From the NCBI GenBank assembly GCA_003448685.1, contig DLXW01000182.1:1902-13000 (forward strand): 11,099 nucleotides of DNA, written 5' to 3'. This document shows positions 1-7,338 of the stretch, piece by piece. The notes below the pieces were generated by a model. That model was not told the origin of the DNA. It saw only the letters and a program-made list of their open reading frames with translations, and searched no databases. Position 1 is the first letter of the stretch. Every line of letters begins with the position of its first letter. This DNA is from Cyanothece sp. UBA12306. Its GTDB lineage: Bacteria > Cyanobacteriota > Cyanobacteriia > Cyanobacteriales > Microcystaceae. The position numbers and the translations under genes were made by a program.

Positions 1-21
1 GTTAATAGTTAATAGTTAATA
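1..21. repeat. Heptamer tandem repeat, three copies, at the nadD start
   Basis: Three exact copies of the 7-base unit GTTAATA run from the first base of the window to two bases before the nadD ATG; the array may continue to the left. Heptanucleotide tandem arrays (STRR-type) are known in cyanobacterial intergenic DNA. Here the array occupies the place where a ribosome binding site would be, so copy number could affect translation or transcription of nadD; that part is inference. Confidence 0.8.
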
Positions 22-23
22 GC

Positions 24-590
24 ATGACAAAAATTGCTCTTTTTGGAACCAGTGCTGATCCCCCGACAGAAGGACATCAATTAATTATTCGTTGGTTATC
101 TGAACACTATGATTGGGTTGGAATTTGGGCTTCGGATAATCCTTTTAAAAGTCATCAAACCAACTTATTCCATCGCATGACAATGTTAAGATTATTAATT
201 AATGATATTAATCCCCCACGAAACAATCTTTATGTTAGTGAAAATTTAAGTCATCGACGGAGTATAATAAGTGTAGCTAAAGCTAAAGAAATTTGGGGGG
301 GGAATGCTGAATATACTTTGGTAATTGGGTCTGATTTAATTGATCAAATTGTCCATTGGTATCACATAGAAGAATTATTGAAAGAAGTTGCTATTTTGAT
401 CATCCCTCGTCCTGGCTATCCCCTTCTTGATCAAGACTTAATGGAAGTAAAAAAATTGGGAGGAAACTATCAAATTGCTAACTTTGATGCTCCTGAAGTT
501 TCCTCAACTGCTTATCGAGAAAATGGCAATCAAGATGTTTTAATTAGGCCTATTCAAGATTATATTTATCAAGAGCAACTATATCGATGA
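24..590 (+). CDS. nadD: Nicotinate-nucleotide adenylyltransferase (NadD)
   Basis: Transfers AMP from ATP to nicotinate mononucleotide, giving deamido-NAD, the penultimate step of NAD synthesis in the cytoplasm. The 188-residue protein has the nucleotidyltransferase N-terminal motif GTSADPPTEGH (residues 8-18, the family's GxFDPxHxGH form with the first His replaced by Thr15) and the C-terminal SSTAYR signature (160-165, the family's SSTxxR). Length is normal for NadD. The ATG at 24 places the first beta strand (KIALFG) correctly at the N terminus; there is no Shine-Dalgarno sequence, only the heptamer repeat. The stop codon overlaps the next start (ATGA, 587-590), which implies translational coupling with the regulator and membership of an operon that also holds nadE. 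A run of eight G lies inside the gene at 295-302 without breaking the frame. NadM is the main alternative adenylyltransferase, but its layout differs. Confidence 0.93.
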   Translation: MTKIALFGTSADPPTEGHQLIIRWLSEHYDWVGIWASDNPFKSHQTNLFHRMTMLRLLINDINPPRNNLYVSENLSHRRSIISVAKAKEIWGGNAEYTLVIGSDLIDQIVHWYHIEELLKEVAILIIPRPGYPLLDQDLMEVKKLGGNYQIANFDAPEVSSTAYRENGNQDVLIRPIQDYIYQEQLYR

Positions 591-1309
591 ATTTTAAATA
601 TAATAAGCAAATTTTAGAAGATTTCAAAGTGGGAGTAGATAATGTTATTTTTTCAGTTGATACTCAACATCATCGCCTCTTAGTTTTGTTAATCAAACGA
701 AAAGAAAATCCTTTTATGAATCAATGGAGTTTACCAGGAACTTTAGTAAGAAAGGGGGAATCATTAGAAGAATCTGCTCAAAGAATATTAGCTGAAAAAA
801 TACGGGTCAATAATCTTTATTTAGAACAATTATATACCTTTGGTGGACCGAATAGAGATCCCAGAGAATCTCCCGATAGTTTTGGAGTTCGTTACCTATC
901 AGTTAGTTATTTTGCTTTAGTCCGGTTTGAAGAAGCACAACTATTGACTAACAATCATCATACTATCACTTGGTACATAATTCAAAAAGTTCCTCACTTA
1001 GCTTTTGATCATAATCAAATTTTAGATTATGGCTATCAAAGATTACGTAATAAGCTAGAATATAGTCCCATTGCTTTTGAAATTTTACCGGAGTTATTTA
1101 CCCTCAATGATCTCTATCAAGTATACACAACAATTTTAGGCGAAAATTTTGCTGACTATTCTAATTTTCGCTCTCGTTTATTAAAGCTAGGATTTCTAAT
1201 TGATACGGAAAAAAAAGTGTCTAAGGGTGCAGGAAGACCCGCAAGTTTATATAGATTTGATTCCGAAGCTTTCGCGCCATTTAAAGATAAACCTTTTATT
1301 TTTATTTGA
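587..1309 (+). CDS. nrtR: NrtR-type Nudix-related transcriptional regulator of NAD metabolism
   Basis: A 240-residue protein with an N-terminal Nudix fold (about 15-150) and a C-terminal winged-helix domain (about 165-235) ending in the family-typical KGAGRPASLYRF stretch. This domain order is that of NrtR, a repressor family that binds ADP-ribose-like ligands and controls NAD synthesis genes. The Nudix box (51-74) is degenerate: the leading Gly of the catalytic motif is Thr52, and in REUXEEXGU only Arg66, the hydrophobic residue and Glu70 survive; the other two glutamates are Ile67 and Lys71 and the Gly is Arg73. Hydrolysis is therefore unlikely and a sensing role is favoured. The gene overlaps nadD by four bases and precedes nadE by 30 bases, so the target is probably this operon itself. 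I did not find a convincing operator palindrome upstream. An active ADP-ribose pyrophosphatase is the less likely alternative. Confidence 0.88.
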   Translation: MNFKYNKQILEDFKVGVDNVIFSVDTQHHRLLVLLIKRKENPFMNQWSLPGTLVRKGESLEESAQRILAEKIRVNNLYLEQLYTFGGPNRDPRESPDSFGVRYLSVSYFALVRFEEAQLLTNNHHTITWYIIQKVPHLAFDHNQILDYGYQRLRNKLEYSPIAFEILPELFTLNDLYQVYTTILGENFADYSNFRSRLLKLGFLIDTEKKVSKGAGRPASLYRFDSEAFAPFKDKPFIFI

Positions 1310-1339
1310 TTGTTACTAATTTTAATTCTACAATTAATC

Positions 1340-3025
1340 ATGAAAATTGCTATTTATCAACTTAATCCTACCATTGGTGATCTTGCTAATAATGCTGAAA
1401 AAATTAACCAAGCTGCTCAATGGGCAATAAGTAAAAATGCGCGACTTTTAGTAACTCCCGAATTGTCTTTATGTGGTTATCCTCCCCGTGATTTATTACT
1501 TAATCCTAGTTTTATTCAATCCCTGTCTATCGAATTACAAAAATTGGCAAAAAAATTGCCAGATAAATTAGCAGTTTTAGTGGGTACTGTTGAGGCGAAT
1601 ACTGATTCTAATCTTAGGGGAGAAAAACCTCTTTTTAATACGGTTGCTTGGTTAGAAGATGGTCAAATAAAACAGATTTTTTATAAACGTCTTTTACCTA
1701 CCTATGATGTCTTTGATGAAGCGCGATATTTTGAACCAGGAAAACAAACTAATTATTTTGAAATACAACCTAATTCTTCGTCTAACCCTTTAAAAATTGG
1801 TGTAACTATTTGTGAGGATTTATGGAATGATGATCAGTTTTGGGGGCAAAAAAAATATGAATGTAATCCCCTTGAAGATTTAATTAAGTTAGAAGCTGAT
1901 TTAATTGTTAATTTATCCGCTTCTCCCTATAGTGTTGGCAAACAAAATCTACGGGAAAATATGATTAAGTATAGCAGTAAACGCTATCAAATCCCGATTA
2001 TTTATACTAATCAAGTTGGAGGTAATGATGATCTAATTTTTGATGGTAATAGTTTTGCAGTTAATCCTCAAAACGAAGTTGTTTTAAGATTAAAATCTTT
2101 TGAAGAAAATATTGATTTAATTGATTTTGATCCAAAAACTAAACATTTCGTTTTATCAACTGTTAATAATAAACCCCAAACAGCAGAAGAAGAAATTTGG
2201 TTAGCTTTAGTATTAGGATTGAAAGACTATGCTCAAAAATGCGGTTTTTCTCAAGCACTTTTAGGACTAAGTGGAGGGATTGATTCTTCCCTAGTTGCTG
2301 CGATCGCAACAGAAGCTTTAGGAAAAGAAAATATTTTAGGCTTATTAATGCCATCTCCTTTCAGTTCCGAGCATTCCATAACTGATGCTGAAGACTTAGT
2401 TAAAAACCTAGGAATAAATAGTTATAAATTACCCATTGCTGATCTTATGAAATCCTATGATACAATCTTAGAACCTTTATTTGCTGGTACAAAATTTGGC
2501 GTAGCTGAAGAGAATATACAATCGCGTATTCGGGGTAATTTATTAATGGCAATTGCTAATAAATTTGGCTATCTTCTTCTATCTACGGGTAATAAGTCAG
2601 AAATGGCTGTAGGTTACTGTACTTTGTATGGTGACATGAATGGGGGATTAGCCGTTATTTCAGATGTCCCTAAAACCCGTGTATTTTCTATTTGTCATTG
2701 GTTAAATCGGAAGACAGAGGTGATTCCCCATAATGTCTTAATTAAACCCCCCAGTGCTGAATTAAAACCCGATCAAACCGATCAAGATTCTTTACCCCCT
2801 TACGAGGTACTTGACGAAATTTTAGATCGTTTAATTCATCAACATCAATCTGTTAGTCAAATTAGTGAAGCTGGTTTTGATTTAGCAGTTATTAATAAAA
2901 TATTGAAATTAGTTATTCGTGCTGAATTTAAAAGAAAGCAAGCTCCCCCAGGATTAAAAGTAACTGATAGAGCATTTGGAACAGGTTGGAGAATGCCTAT
3001 TGCTAGTCGTTGGAAATTTGATTAA
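1340..3025 (+). CDS. nadE: Glutamine-dependent NAD synthetase (NadE)
   Basis: Converts deamido-NAD to NAD using ATP and ammonia released from glutamine; this is the last step of NAD synthesis and follows directly on NadD. The 561-residue protein has two domains. The N-terminal nitrilase-type glutaminase (about 1-260) shows the catalytic triad Glu41 (TPELSLCGYPP), Lys116 (FYKRLLPTYDVFDE) and Cys158 (GVTICEDLW). The C-terminal ATP-pyrophosphatase domain (about 285-555) carries the P-loop SGGIDSS (311-317) and the conserved STGNKSEMAVGY stretch. I chose the ATG at 1340 because the protein then begins with the first strand of the nitrilase fold (MKIAIYQLNP). An upstream TTG at 1310 in the same frame would add ten residues with no family match. 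It lies 30 bases after the regulator and is probably co-transcribed with it. No key residue is missing. Confidence 0.95.
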   Translation: MKIAIYQLNPTIGDLANNAEKINQAAQWAISKNARLLVTPELSLCGYPPRDLLLNPSFIQSLSIELQKLAKKLPDKLAVLVGTVEANTDSNLRGEKPLFNTVAWLEDGQIKQIFYKRLLPTYDVFDEARYFEPGKQTNYFEIQPNSSSNPLKIGVTICEDLWNDDQFWGQKKYECNPLEDLIKLEADLIVNLSASPYSVGKQNLRENMIKYSSKRYQIPIIYTNQVGGNDDLIFDGNSFAVNPQNEVVLRLKSFEENIDLIDFDPKTKHFVLSTVNNKPQTAEEEIWLALVLGLKDYAQKCGFSQALLGLSGGIDSSLVAAIATEALGKENILGLLMPSPFSSEHSITDAEDLVKNLGINSYKLPIADLMKSYDTILEPLFAGTKFGVAEENIQSRIRGNLLMAIANKFGYLLLSTGNKSEMAVGYCTLYGDMNGGLAVISDVPKTRVFSICHWLNRKTEVIPHNVLIKPPSAELKPDQTDQDSLPPYEVLDEILDRLIHQHQSVSQISEAGFDLAVINKILKLVIRAEFKRKQAPPGLKVTDRAFGTGWRMPIASRWKFD

Positions 3026-3031
3026 TTATCA

Positions 3032-3087
3032 AGTTGACATCCCCCCTCGCCTTCCGCTACTCTAAAGGGCGCGAAAGGATGCCAACT
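3032..3087. repeat. 56-base element with 11-base terminal inverted repeats
   Basis: AGTTGACATCC (3032-3042) is matched in inverted orientation by GGATGCCAACT (3077-3087), 10 of 11 bases. The interior is GC-richer than the surroundings and includes CGCC and GGGCG segments able to pair. It begins six bases after the nadE stop. The GTTGACATCC-type end resembles hairpin ends seen beside IS200/IS605-type elements in cyanobacteria, from memory and unverified, so it may be a remnant or a small non-autonomous element. It could equally act as the terminator of the NAD operon, although no T-run follows. Confidence 0.6.
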
Positions 3088-3101
3088 AATTATTAATTAG
3101 T
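3085..3101. promoter_or_regulatory. 17-base near-perfect palindrome upstream of the c-di-GMP protein
   Basis: ACTAATTA and TAATTAGT form a perfect 8-base dyad around a single central T. It abuts and overlaps by three bases the inverted-repeat element to its left, and lies about 65 bases before the start of the FHA-GGDEF-EAL gene. It may be an operator for that gene. It is AT-only apart from the outer C/G pair, so chance is a real alternative. Confidence 0.4.
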
Positions 3102-3167
3102 CATGTTAATTTAAAGCTAATTTCTGGGAACTTTATCAATATAGCCCTCAATCCTGTGTAACTTGTG

Positions 3168-5684
3168 ATGAGTAATGCTTCAGAAGTTCGCCATATCTTG
3201 GTCGTCTCAGATTCCAAATCGAGACGAATTGTTCCTCTAACAGAAAGTACCTATTCTATTGGTCGTGATCCTAACACTAATATCCTCTTATATGATCGTC
3301 AAGTTTCTCGTCATCACGCCACGATTTTACAAATAATGGATGAACAAAGTGAACAACCTTTGTATCGCATTATTGATGGAGATTTAGAAGGAACAAGAAG
3401 CACCAATGGTATTACTGTTAATAAAAAATATTGTTTATCTCATGATTTAAAATCAGGGGATGAAATACGTTTTGGATATAAATGTCATGCTAAATACCAC
3501 ATTATCTCTAATTCTGCCGATTTAGATTCATTAAAAGTAGAAAACAAAAACGATTCGAGATTTGCTGAATCTTCAGCTCGAGAAATTGCCCCTTCCCAGA
3601 CAATCAATCTAGAATCTCGGGAAAGTTTAGACGAAAATTCTTTAGCTAATCTTGCTCAGACATCCTTAAAAAAAGCCCTTAATCAGAATGATTCTAATAG
3701 TAAAGAAAAGTTAGCTTCATTAACAAAAGGAAATCCCAACCCTATCATTGAAATTAATTTTAAAGGAGAAATAACCTATCTTAATGTTCCTGCCCGGGTC
3801 AAATTTACCGATCTTGAAAAATCACAGTTAAATCATCCTATAATTGAAGGGATAATCGAAGAATATTCAGTACCAAGGGGTACTTCATTTATTCGAGAAA
3901 TTGAAGTTAATCAAAACTTTTTTGAACAGCATATTCACTATGTAGAAGAAAATAATTCTATTAGAATTTATTTATTTGATATTACTAAATACAAAGTAAG
4001 AGAAGCTAAATTAAATACAGGAAAAGATCGTTATCGACTCTTTGTAGAACAAGGAACAGAAGGAATTTTACTGGTCAATTGTGAAACCCAATATATTATT
4101 GAGTCGAATCAAGCTTATTGTCAGTTATTAGGCTATACTACCGCCGAAATCATTGGCTTAAGTCTTCATGAATTAATTGCCGTAGATAAAGAGATTCTTG
4201 ATCAAGAATTGAATGTTGTTACTACAGATAATCCGTATTTTATTCAAGAATCTACTCATCGACATAAAGATGGTTCTCTGATTAGCGTAGCGGGAAAAAT
4301 TAGCCGTACTATTTATCAGGGGCAAGAAATTTTTTGTTTAGTCGTTAGAGATATACGCGATCGCAAAGAAGCTCAAGAACAACTAGAATATCAATCACTC
4401 CACGATCCCCTAACCAATTTACCCAATCGAGAATCATTTAACAAAAAATTAATTTTAGCCCTAGAACACGCTCAAAGTCACCAACATCTGATGGCAGTGA
4501 TGTTTGTTGATATTGATTCATTTACTAATATTAATAATACCTTCGGGCATTCAATGGGAGATCGTCTTCTCGAAAGCTTTGGCAAACGTCTTAGTTCCTG
4601 TGTCAGAGGGGAAGATACGGTAGCTCGTTGGGGAAGCGATGAATATGTTTTGCTACTTCCCCAAATTAAAAATACTGAAGATACCGTTAAATTAGCCCAA
4701 CGAATTTTTGATAATCTTCATCGTCCTTTTGTTTTGGAGGAAGAACGATTTCCTATTAAATGTAGTATTGGTATTGCTGTTTATCCTCAAGACGGAGAAG
4801 ATGGAGAAACCTTGCTAAAAAATGCAGGTACTGCACTGGGAAGAACTAAAGAACAAGGACGGAATCATTATCAATTTTACACTCCTAATTTAACATCTGA
4901 AGCGGCTTTATTATTACGTTTAGAAAGTTCCCTGCATCAAGCAATTGAAAATAAACAATTCTTTTTACATTACCAACCACAAATTAATCTAAAAACTGGT
5001 AAAGTTGTAGGAATGGAAGCTTTATTACGTTGGCAACATCCGTCTTTGGGCATTATTACTCCCCAAAAATTTATTCCTTTGGCTTCAAAAACCGATCTCA
5101 TTGTCCATTTAGGTAAATGGGTTTTACAAACAGCTTGTGAACAAAATCTAGCTTGGCAAAAAGATGGTTTACTTTCTATTCCGATGGGGGTTAATTTATC
5201 TGGAAGAGAGTTAAAACAAGCTAATTTAGCAGAAGTTGTAGCTAGGGTTTTACATGATACAGGACTTGATCCCCAATGGCTAGAATTGGAATTAACAGAA
5301 ATAAATTTACGCCAAAATTTAAACCAAGCGCGTAAAAGCTTACGAGATATCCAAAATATCGGCGTTCGTATTGCTTTAGATGATTTTGGAACAGGATTTT
5401 CTTCTTTGGGTTATCTGAAACAATTTTCTTTTCGCACTTTGAAACTTGATCAAGCATTTATTCGAGATCTTCGAGGAACTTCCTCAGAATTGGGCATTAT
5501 TTCTGCTGCCTTAGCTATTAGTAAAGGTTTCAATATGCGTATTGTTGCTGAAGGAGTAGAAACGGAAAAACAACTCAATATTTTATCTGATTTAGAATGT
5601 GAAGATGTTCAAGGTTATTGGTTTAGTCGTCCCCTTCCTGCTAAAGAAGCTACAGAATTCTTACGTAATTCCCTTAGAGGATGA
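3168..5684 (+). CDS. FHA-PAS-PAS-GGDEF-EAL cyclic-di-GMP signalling protein
   Basis: An 838-residue soluble sensor-effector with no membrane segment. Domains in order: FHA phosphothreonine-binding domain (about 10-110; GR at 32-33, SRHHA at 47-51, STNG at 78-81); low-complexity linker (about 120-180); a divergent PAS-like domain (about 185-275); a clearer PAS domain with PAC tail (about 287-400); GGDEF diguanylate cyclase domain (about 407-565); EAL phosphodiesterase domain (about 590-830). The GGDEF signature reads GSDEY (489-493), with the inhibitory-site RxxD five residues before it retained. The EAL domain keeps E617-A-L, the VNLS asparagine, LELTE, DDFGTG (738-743), the LKLDQ lysine and AEGVET, so hydrolysis of c-di-GMP looks possible. 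The likely role is a phosphodiesterase, possibly with GTP-modulated or weak cyclase activity, controlled through phosphoprotein binding and PAS input. GTG at 3165 directly before the ATG is an alternative start. No Shine-Dalgarno sequence is present. Confidence 0.93.
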   Translation: MSNASEVRHILVVSDSKSRRIVPLTESTYSIGRDPNTNILLYDRQVSRHHATILQIMDEQSEQPLYRIIDGDLEGTRSTNGITVNKKYCLSHDLKSGDEIRFGYKCHAKYHIISNSADLDSLKVENKNDSRFAESSAREIAPSQTINLESRESLDENSLANLAQTSLKKALNQNDSNSKEKLASLTKGNPNPIIEINFKGEITYLNVPARVKFTDLEKSQLNHPIIEGIIEEYSVPRGTSFIREIEVNQNFFEQHIHYVEENNSIRIYLFDITKYKVREAKLNTGKDRYRLFVEQGTEGILLVNCETQYIIESNQAYCQLLGYTTAEIIGLSLHELIAVDKEILDQELNVVTTDNPYFIQESTHRHKDGSLISVAGKISRTIYQGQEIFCLVVRDIRDRKEAQEQLEYQSLHDPLTNLPNRESFNKKLILALEHAQSHQHLMAVMFVDIDSFTNINNTFGHSMGDRLLESFGKRLSSCVRGEDTVARWGSDEYVLLLPQIKNTEDTVKLAQRIFDNLHRPFVLEEERFPIKCSIGIAVYPQDGEDGETLLKNAGTALGRTKEQGRNHYQFYTPNLTSEAALLLRLESSLHQAIENKQFFLHYQPQINLKTGKVVGMEALLRWQHPSLGIITPQKFIPLASKTDLIVHLGKWVLQTACEQNLAWQKDGLLSIPMGVNLSGRELKQANLAEVVARVLHDTGLDPQWLELELTEINLRQNLNQARKSLRDIQNIGVRIALDDFGTGFSSLGYLKQFSFRTLKLDQAFIRDLRGTSSELGIISAALAISKGFNMRIVAEGVETEKQLNILSDLECEDVQGYWFSRPLPAKEATEFLRNSLRG

Positions 5685-5699
5685 GAGCTGCTTTTAACC

Positions 5700-5709
5700 T
5701 ATAATCTAG
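5700..5709. repeat. TATAATCTAG direct repeat, copy 1
   Basis: The ten bases TATAATCTAG occur here and again, exactly, at 5748-5757, 48 bases away, both in the short gap before dapL. Each copy contains the sigma70 -10 consensus TATAAT. Confidence 0.6.
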
Positions 5710-5716
5710 GAGAATA

Positions 5717-5766
5717 CTAATCTTTTTTTGATTGATACTTAGAAAAGTATAATCTAGAAAGATTAG
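5717..5766. promoter_or_regulatory. Nested dyad (50 bases) over the putative dapL promoter
   Basis: Outer arms CTAATCTTT (5717-5725) and AAAGATTAG (5758-5766) are perfect 9-base complements. Inside them GATT-G-ATACTT (5730-5740) pairs with AAGTAT-AATC (5745-5754), ten pairs with one bulged G, around the tetraloop AGAA. The whole structure ends 27 bases before the dapL ATG. It contains the second TATAATCTAG copy, so it could be an operator covering the -10 region. It could instead be a leader hairpin of a longer transcript, or an attenuated terminator of the upstream gene, though no T-run follows the outer stem. Confidence 0.6.
5748..5753 (+). promoter_or_regulatory. Putative -10 box of dapL
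   Basis: TATAAT matches the sigma70 -10 consensus exactly and would give a start near 5760 and a leader of about 34 bases. At the expected -35 distance there is only a T-rich TTTTTG, so recognition would need an activator or another sigma factor; an alternative is the identical TATAAT at 5700. Confidence 0.35.
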
Positions 5767-5793
5767 TTATCAGCACTTGCTAAAACAATTAAT

Positions 5794-7029
5794 ATGGCAA
5801 CAATTAACGATAACTACCTCAAACTCAAAGCAGGATATCTTTTCCCAGAAATTGCAAGACGCGTCAGAACCTTTGCTGATTCTAACCCCGATGCTAAAAT
5901 TATTAAACTTGGGATCGGAGATGTAACCGAACCTTTGCCAGCCGCCTGTCGCACAGCTATGATTAAAGCAGTGGAAGATATGGGTGATCGCTCCACATTC
6001 AAAGGCTATGGACCAGAACAGGGTTATGATTGGTTACGGGAAAAAATCGCAACTAATGACTTCCAAGCGAGAAACTGTGATATAGATGCCTCAGAAATTT
6101 TCGTCTCCGACGGGGCAAAATGCGATACAGGGAATATTCTTGATATTTTTGGTAAAAATAACAAAATTGCGGTTACTGACCCTGTATACCCCGTTTATGT
6201 GGATACCAACGTCATGACTGGCCATACAGGAGAAGCAAATGATCAAGGCGAATATGAAGGTTTAGTTTATCTGCCTATTAATGCAGAAAATCAGTTTATT
6301 GCCGATCTTCCTGGGGAAAAAGTCGATATTATCTATCTGTGTTTCCCGAATAATCCCACAGGAGCAACAGCAACCCAAGATTATCTGAAAACCTGGGTAG
6401 ACTATGCAAAGGCTAATGGCTCTATTATCTTCTTTGATGCGGCCTATGAAGCCTTTATTACAGATGATAGTCTTCCCCATTCTATCTATGAAATTGACGG
6501 GGCCAAAGATTGTGCGATTGAATTTCGGTCTTTTTCTAAAAATGCTGGGTTTACGGGGACTCGTTGTGCCTTCACTGTAGTGCCTAAAACCCTTACCGCT
6601 AAGAGATCTGATGGTTCTGATGTGGAATTATGGAAACTGTGGAATCGTCGTCAGTCGACTAAATTCAACGGTGTTTCTTATATTGTACAACGGGGCGCAG
6701 AAGCGGTCTATTCTGATGAAGGAAAAGCTCAAGTTAAGGAATTAGTCAATTTTTATCTAGAAAATGCTCAGATTATCTGTAATGAACTAAAAAATGCAGG
6801 TTTTGAACCGTATGGTGGGGTCAATGCTCCCTATATTTGGCTAAAAACTCCCCATAATCTCTCGAGTTGGGATTTCTTTGATAAGTTATTGCAGACTACT
6901 AATATTGTAGGTACTCCAGGATCGGGTTTTGGTGCAGCAGGAGAGGGTTATTTCCGTATTTCTGCTTTTAATAGTCGGAAAAATGTAGAAGAGGCCATGA
7001 AGCGCATTAAAACACAGTTTAAAGTGTAG
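5794..7029 (+). CDS. dapL: LL-diaminopimelate aminotransferase
   Basis: A pyridoxal-phosphate enzyme that converts tetrahydrodipicolinate directly to LL-diaminopimelate with glutamate as amino donor. This is the short diaminopimelate route to lysine and peptidoglycan precursors used by cyanobacteria, plants and Chlamydia. The 411-residue length is typical. Visible landmarks of a fold-type I aminotransferase are the N-terminal [12 protein letters not shown] loop, [14 protein letters not shown], the SDGAKCD cofactor loop, FPNNPTGAT, and the Schiff-base lysine in [12 protein letters not shown] (Lys249). The N terminus [19 protein letters not shown] is characteristic of DapL and separates it from aspartate aminotransferases. 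It appears to be a single-gene transcription unit: a dyad and TATAAT box lie before it and a hairpin follows it. There is no Shine-Dalgarno sequence; the ATG agrees with the family start. Confidence 0.96.
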   Translation: MATINDNYLKLKAGYLFPEIARRVRTFADSNPDAKIIKLGIGDVTEPLPAACRTAMIKAVEDMGDRSTFKGYGPEQGYDWLREKIATNDFQARNCDIDASEIFVSDGAKCDTGNILDIFGKNNKIAVTDPVYPVYVDTNVMTGHTGEANDQGEYEGLVYLPINAENQFIADLPGEKVDIIYLCFPNNPTGATATQDYLKTWVDYAKANGSIIFFDAAYEAFITDDSLPHSIYEIDGAKDCAIEFRSFSKNAGFTGTRCAFTVVPKTLTAKRSDGSDVELWKLWNRRQSTKFNGVSYIVQRGAEAVYSDEGKAQVKELVNFYLENAQIICNELKNAGFEPYGGVNAPYIWLKTPHNLSSWDFFDKLLQTTNIVGTPGSGFGAAGEGYFRISAFNSRKNVEEAMKRIKTQFKV

Positions 7030-7057
7030 CTTGTCCTTTCCTCATCCTCATCAAATC

Positions 7058-7124
7058 GATTTTAGATTTTGCATTTTTCCCTGGTTGAAAAACAGGGGAA
7101 AATGCAAATATGAGATTTTAGATT
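7058..7124. repeat. Hairpin flanked by 11-base direct repeats
   Basis: GATTTTAGATT occurs at 7058-7068 and 7114-7124. Between them sits a 16-pair stem (7068-7083 with 7093-7108; one T-G position that is a wobble in RNA) around a 9-base loop. This hairpin plus direct repeat layout resembles a small inserted hairpin element with a target duplication, or a repeat-rich terminator. Confidence 0.55.
7068..7108 (+). terminator. Probable dapL terminator hairpin
   Basis: A 16-pair stem, TTTGCATTTTTCCCTG against CAGGGGAAAATGCAAA, begins 38 bases after the dapL stop. There is only a weak T-containing stretch afterwards (ATGAGATTTTAGATT), so it may stabilise the mRNA end as much as terminate transcription. 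Confidence 0.55.
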
Positions 7125-7338
7125 AATGATTATTGAGACTTAAACAATTAAGAAGGTAAAATTGAGGCAAAACCCTTGGCTAGTAGAACCTTGTTTAAGT
7201 CCTATTAGCTAAATGTATTAAATGTTAAGTTTTTCAACAATACTCATATTTTTGGCAACTAGCTTATATTAATCAATATATACTGACAAAGAAAATAACT
7301 ATCAATGGAAGCTTCCCAATATTTTAGCAGCAAATCTT

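Larger units (their letters stand above)
7030..7338. other. 309-base intergenic region between dapL and the cysteine-repeat gene
   Basis: No coding region is seen on either strand. It holds the hairpin at 7068-7108 flanked by direct repeats. Further right are a 6-base dyad TATATT/AATATA (7265-7280) and a perfect 10-base palindrome GGAAGCTTCC (7307-7316), 22 bases before the next start. A weak promoter candidate is TTGGCA (7252-7257) with AATATA 17 bases on (7275-7280), followed by overlapping TATATA and TATACT hexamers. Confidence 0.5.

Noticed and set aside
1..23. NrtR operator in the heptamer array
   Set aside because: NrtR sites are palindromic, and this array is a direct repeat with no dyad; the operator may lie left of the window.
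1310..1339. TTG start for nadE at 1310
   Set aside because: The ten added hydrophobic residues precede the conserved first strand of the nitrilase domain and match nothing expected for the family.
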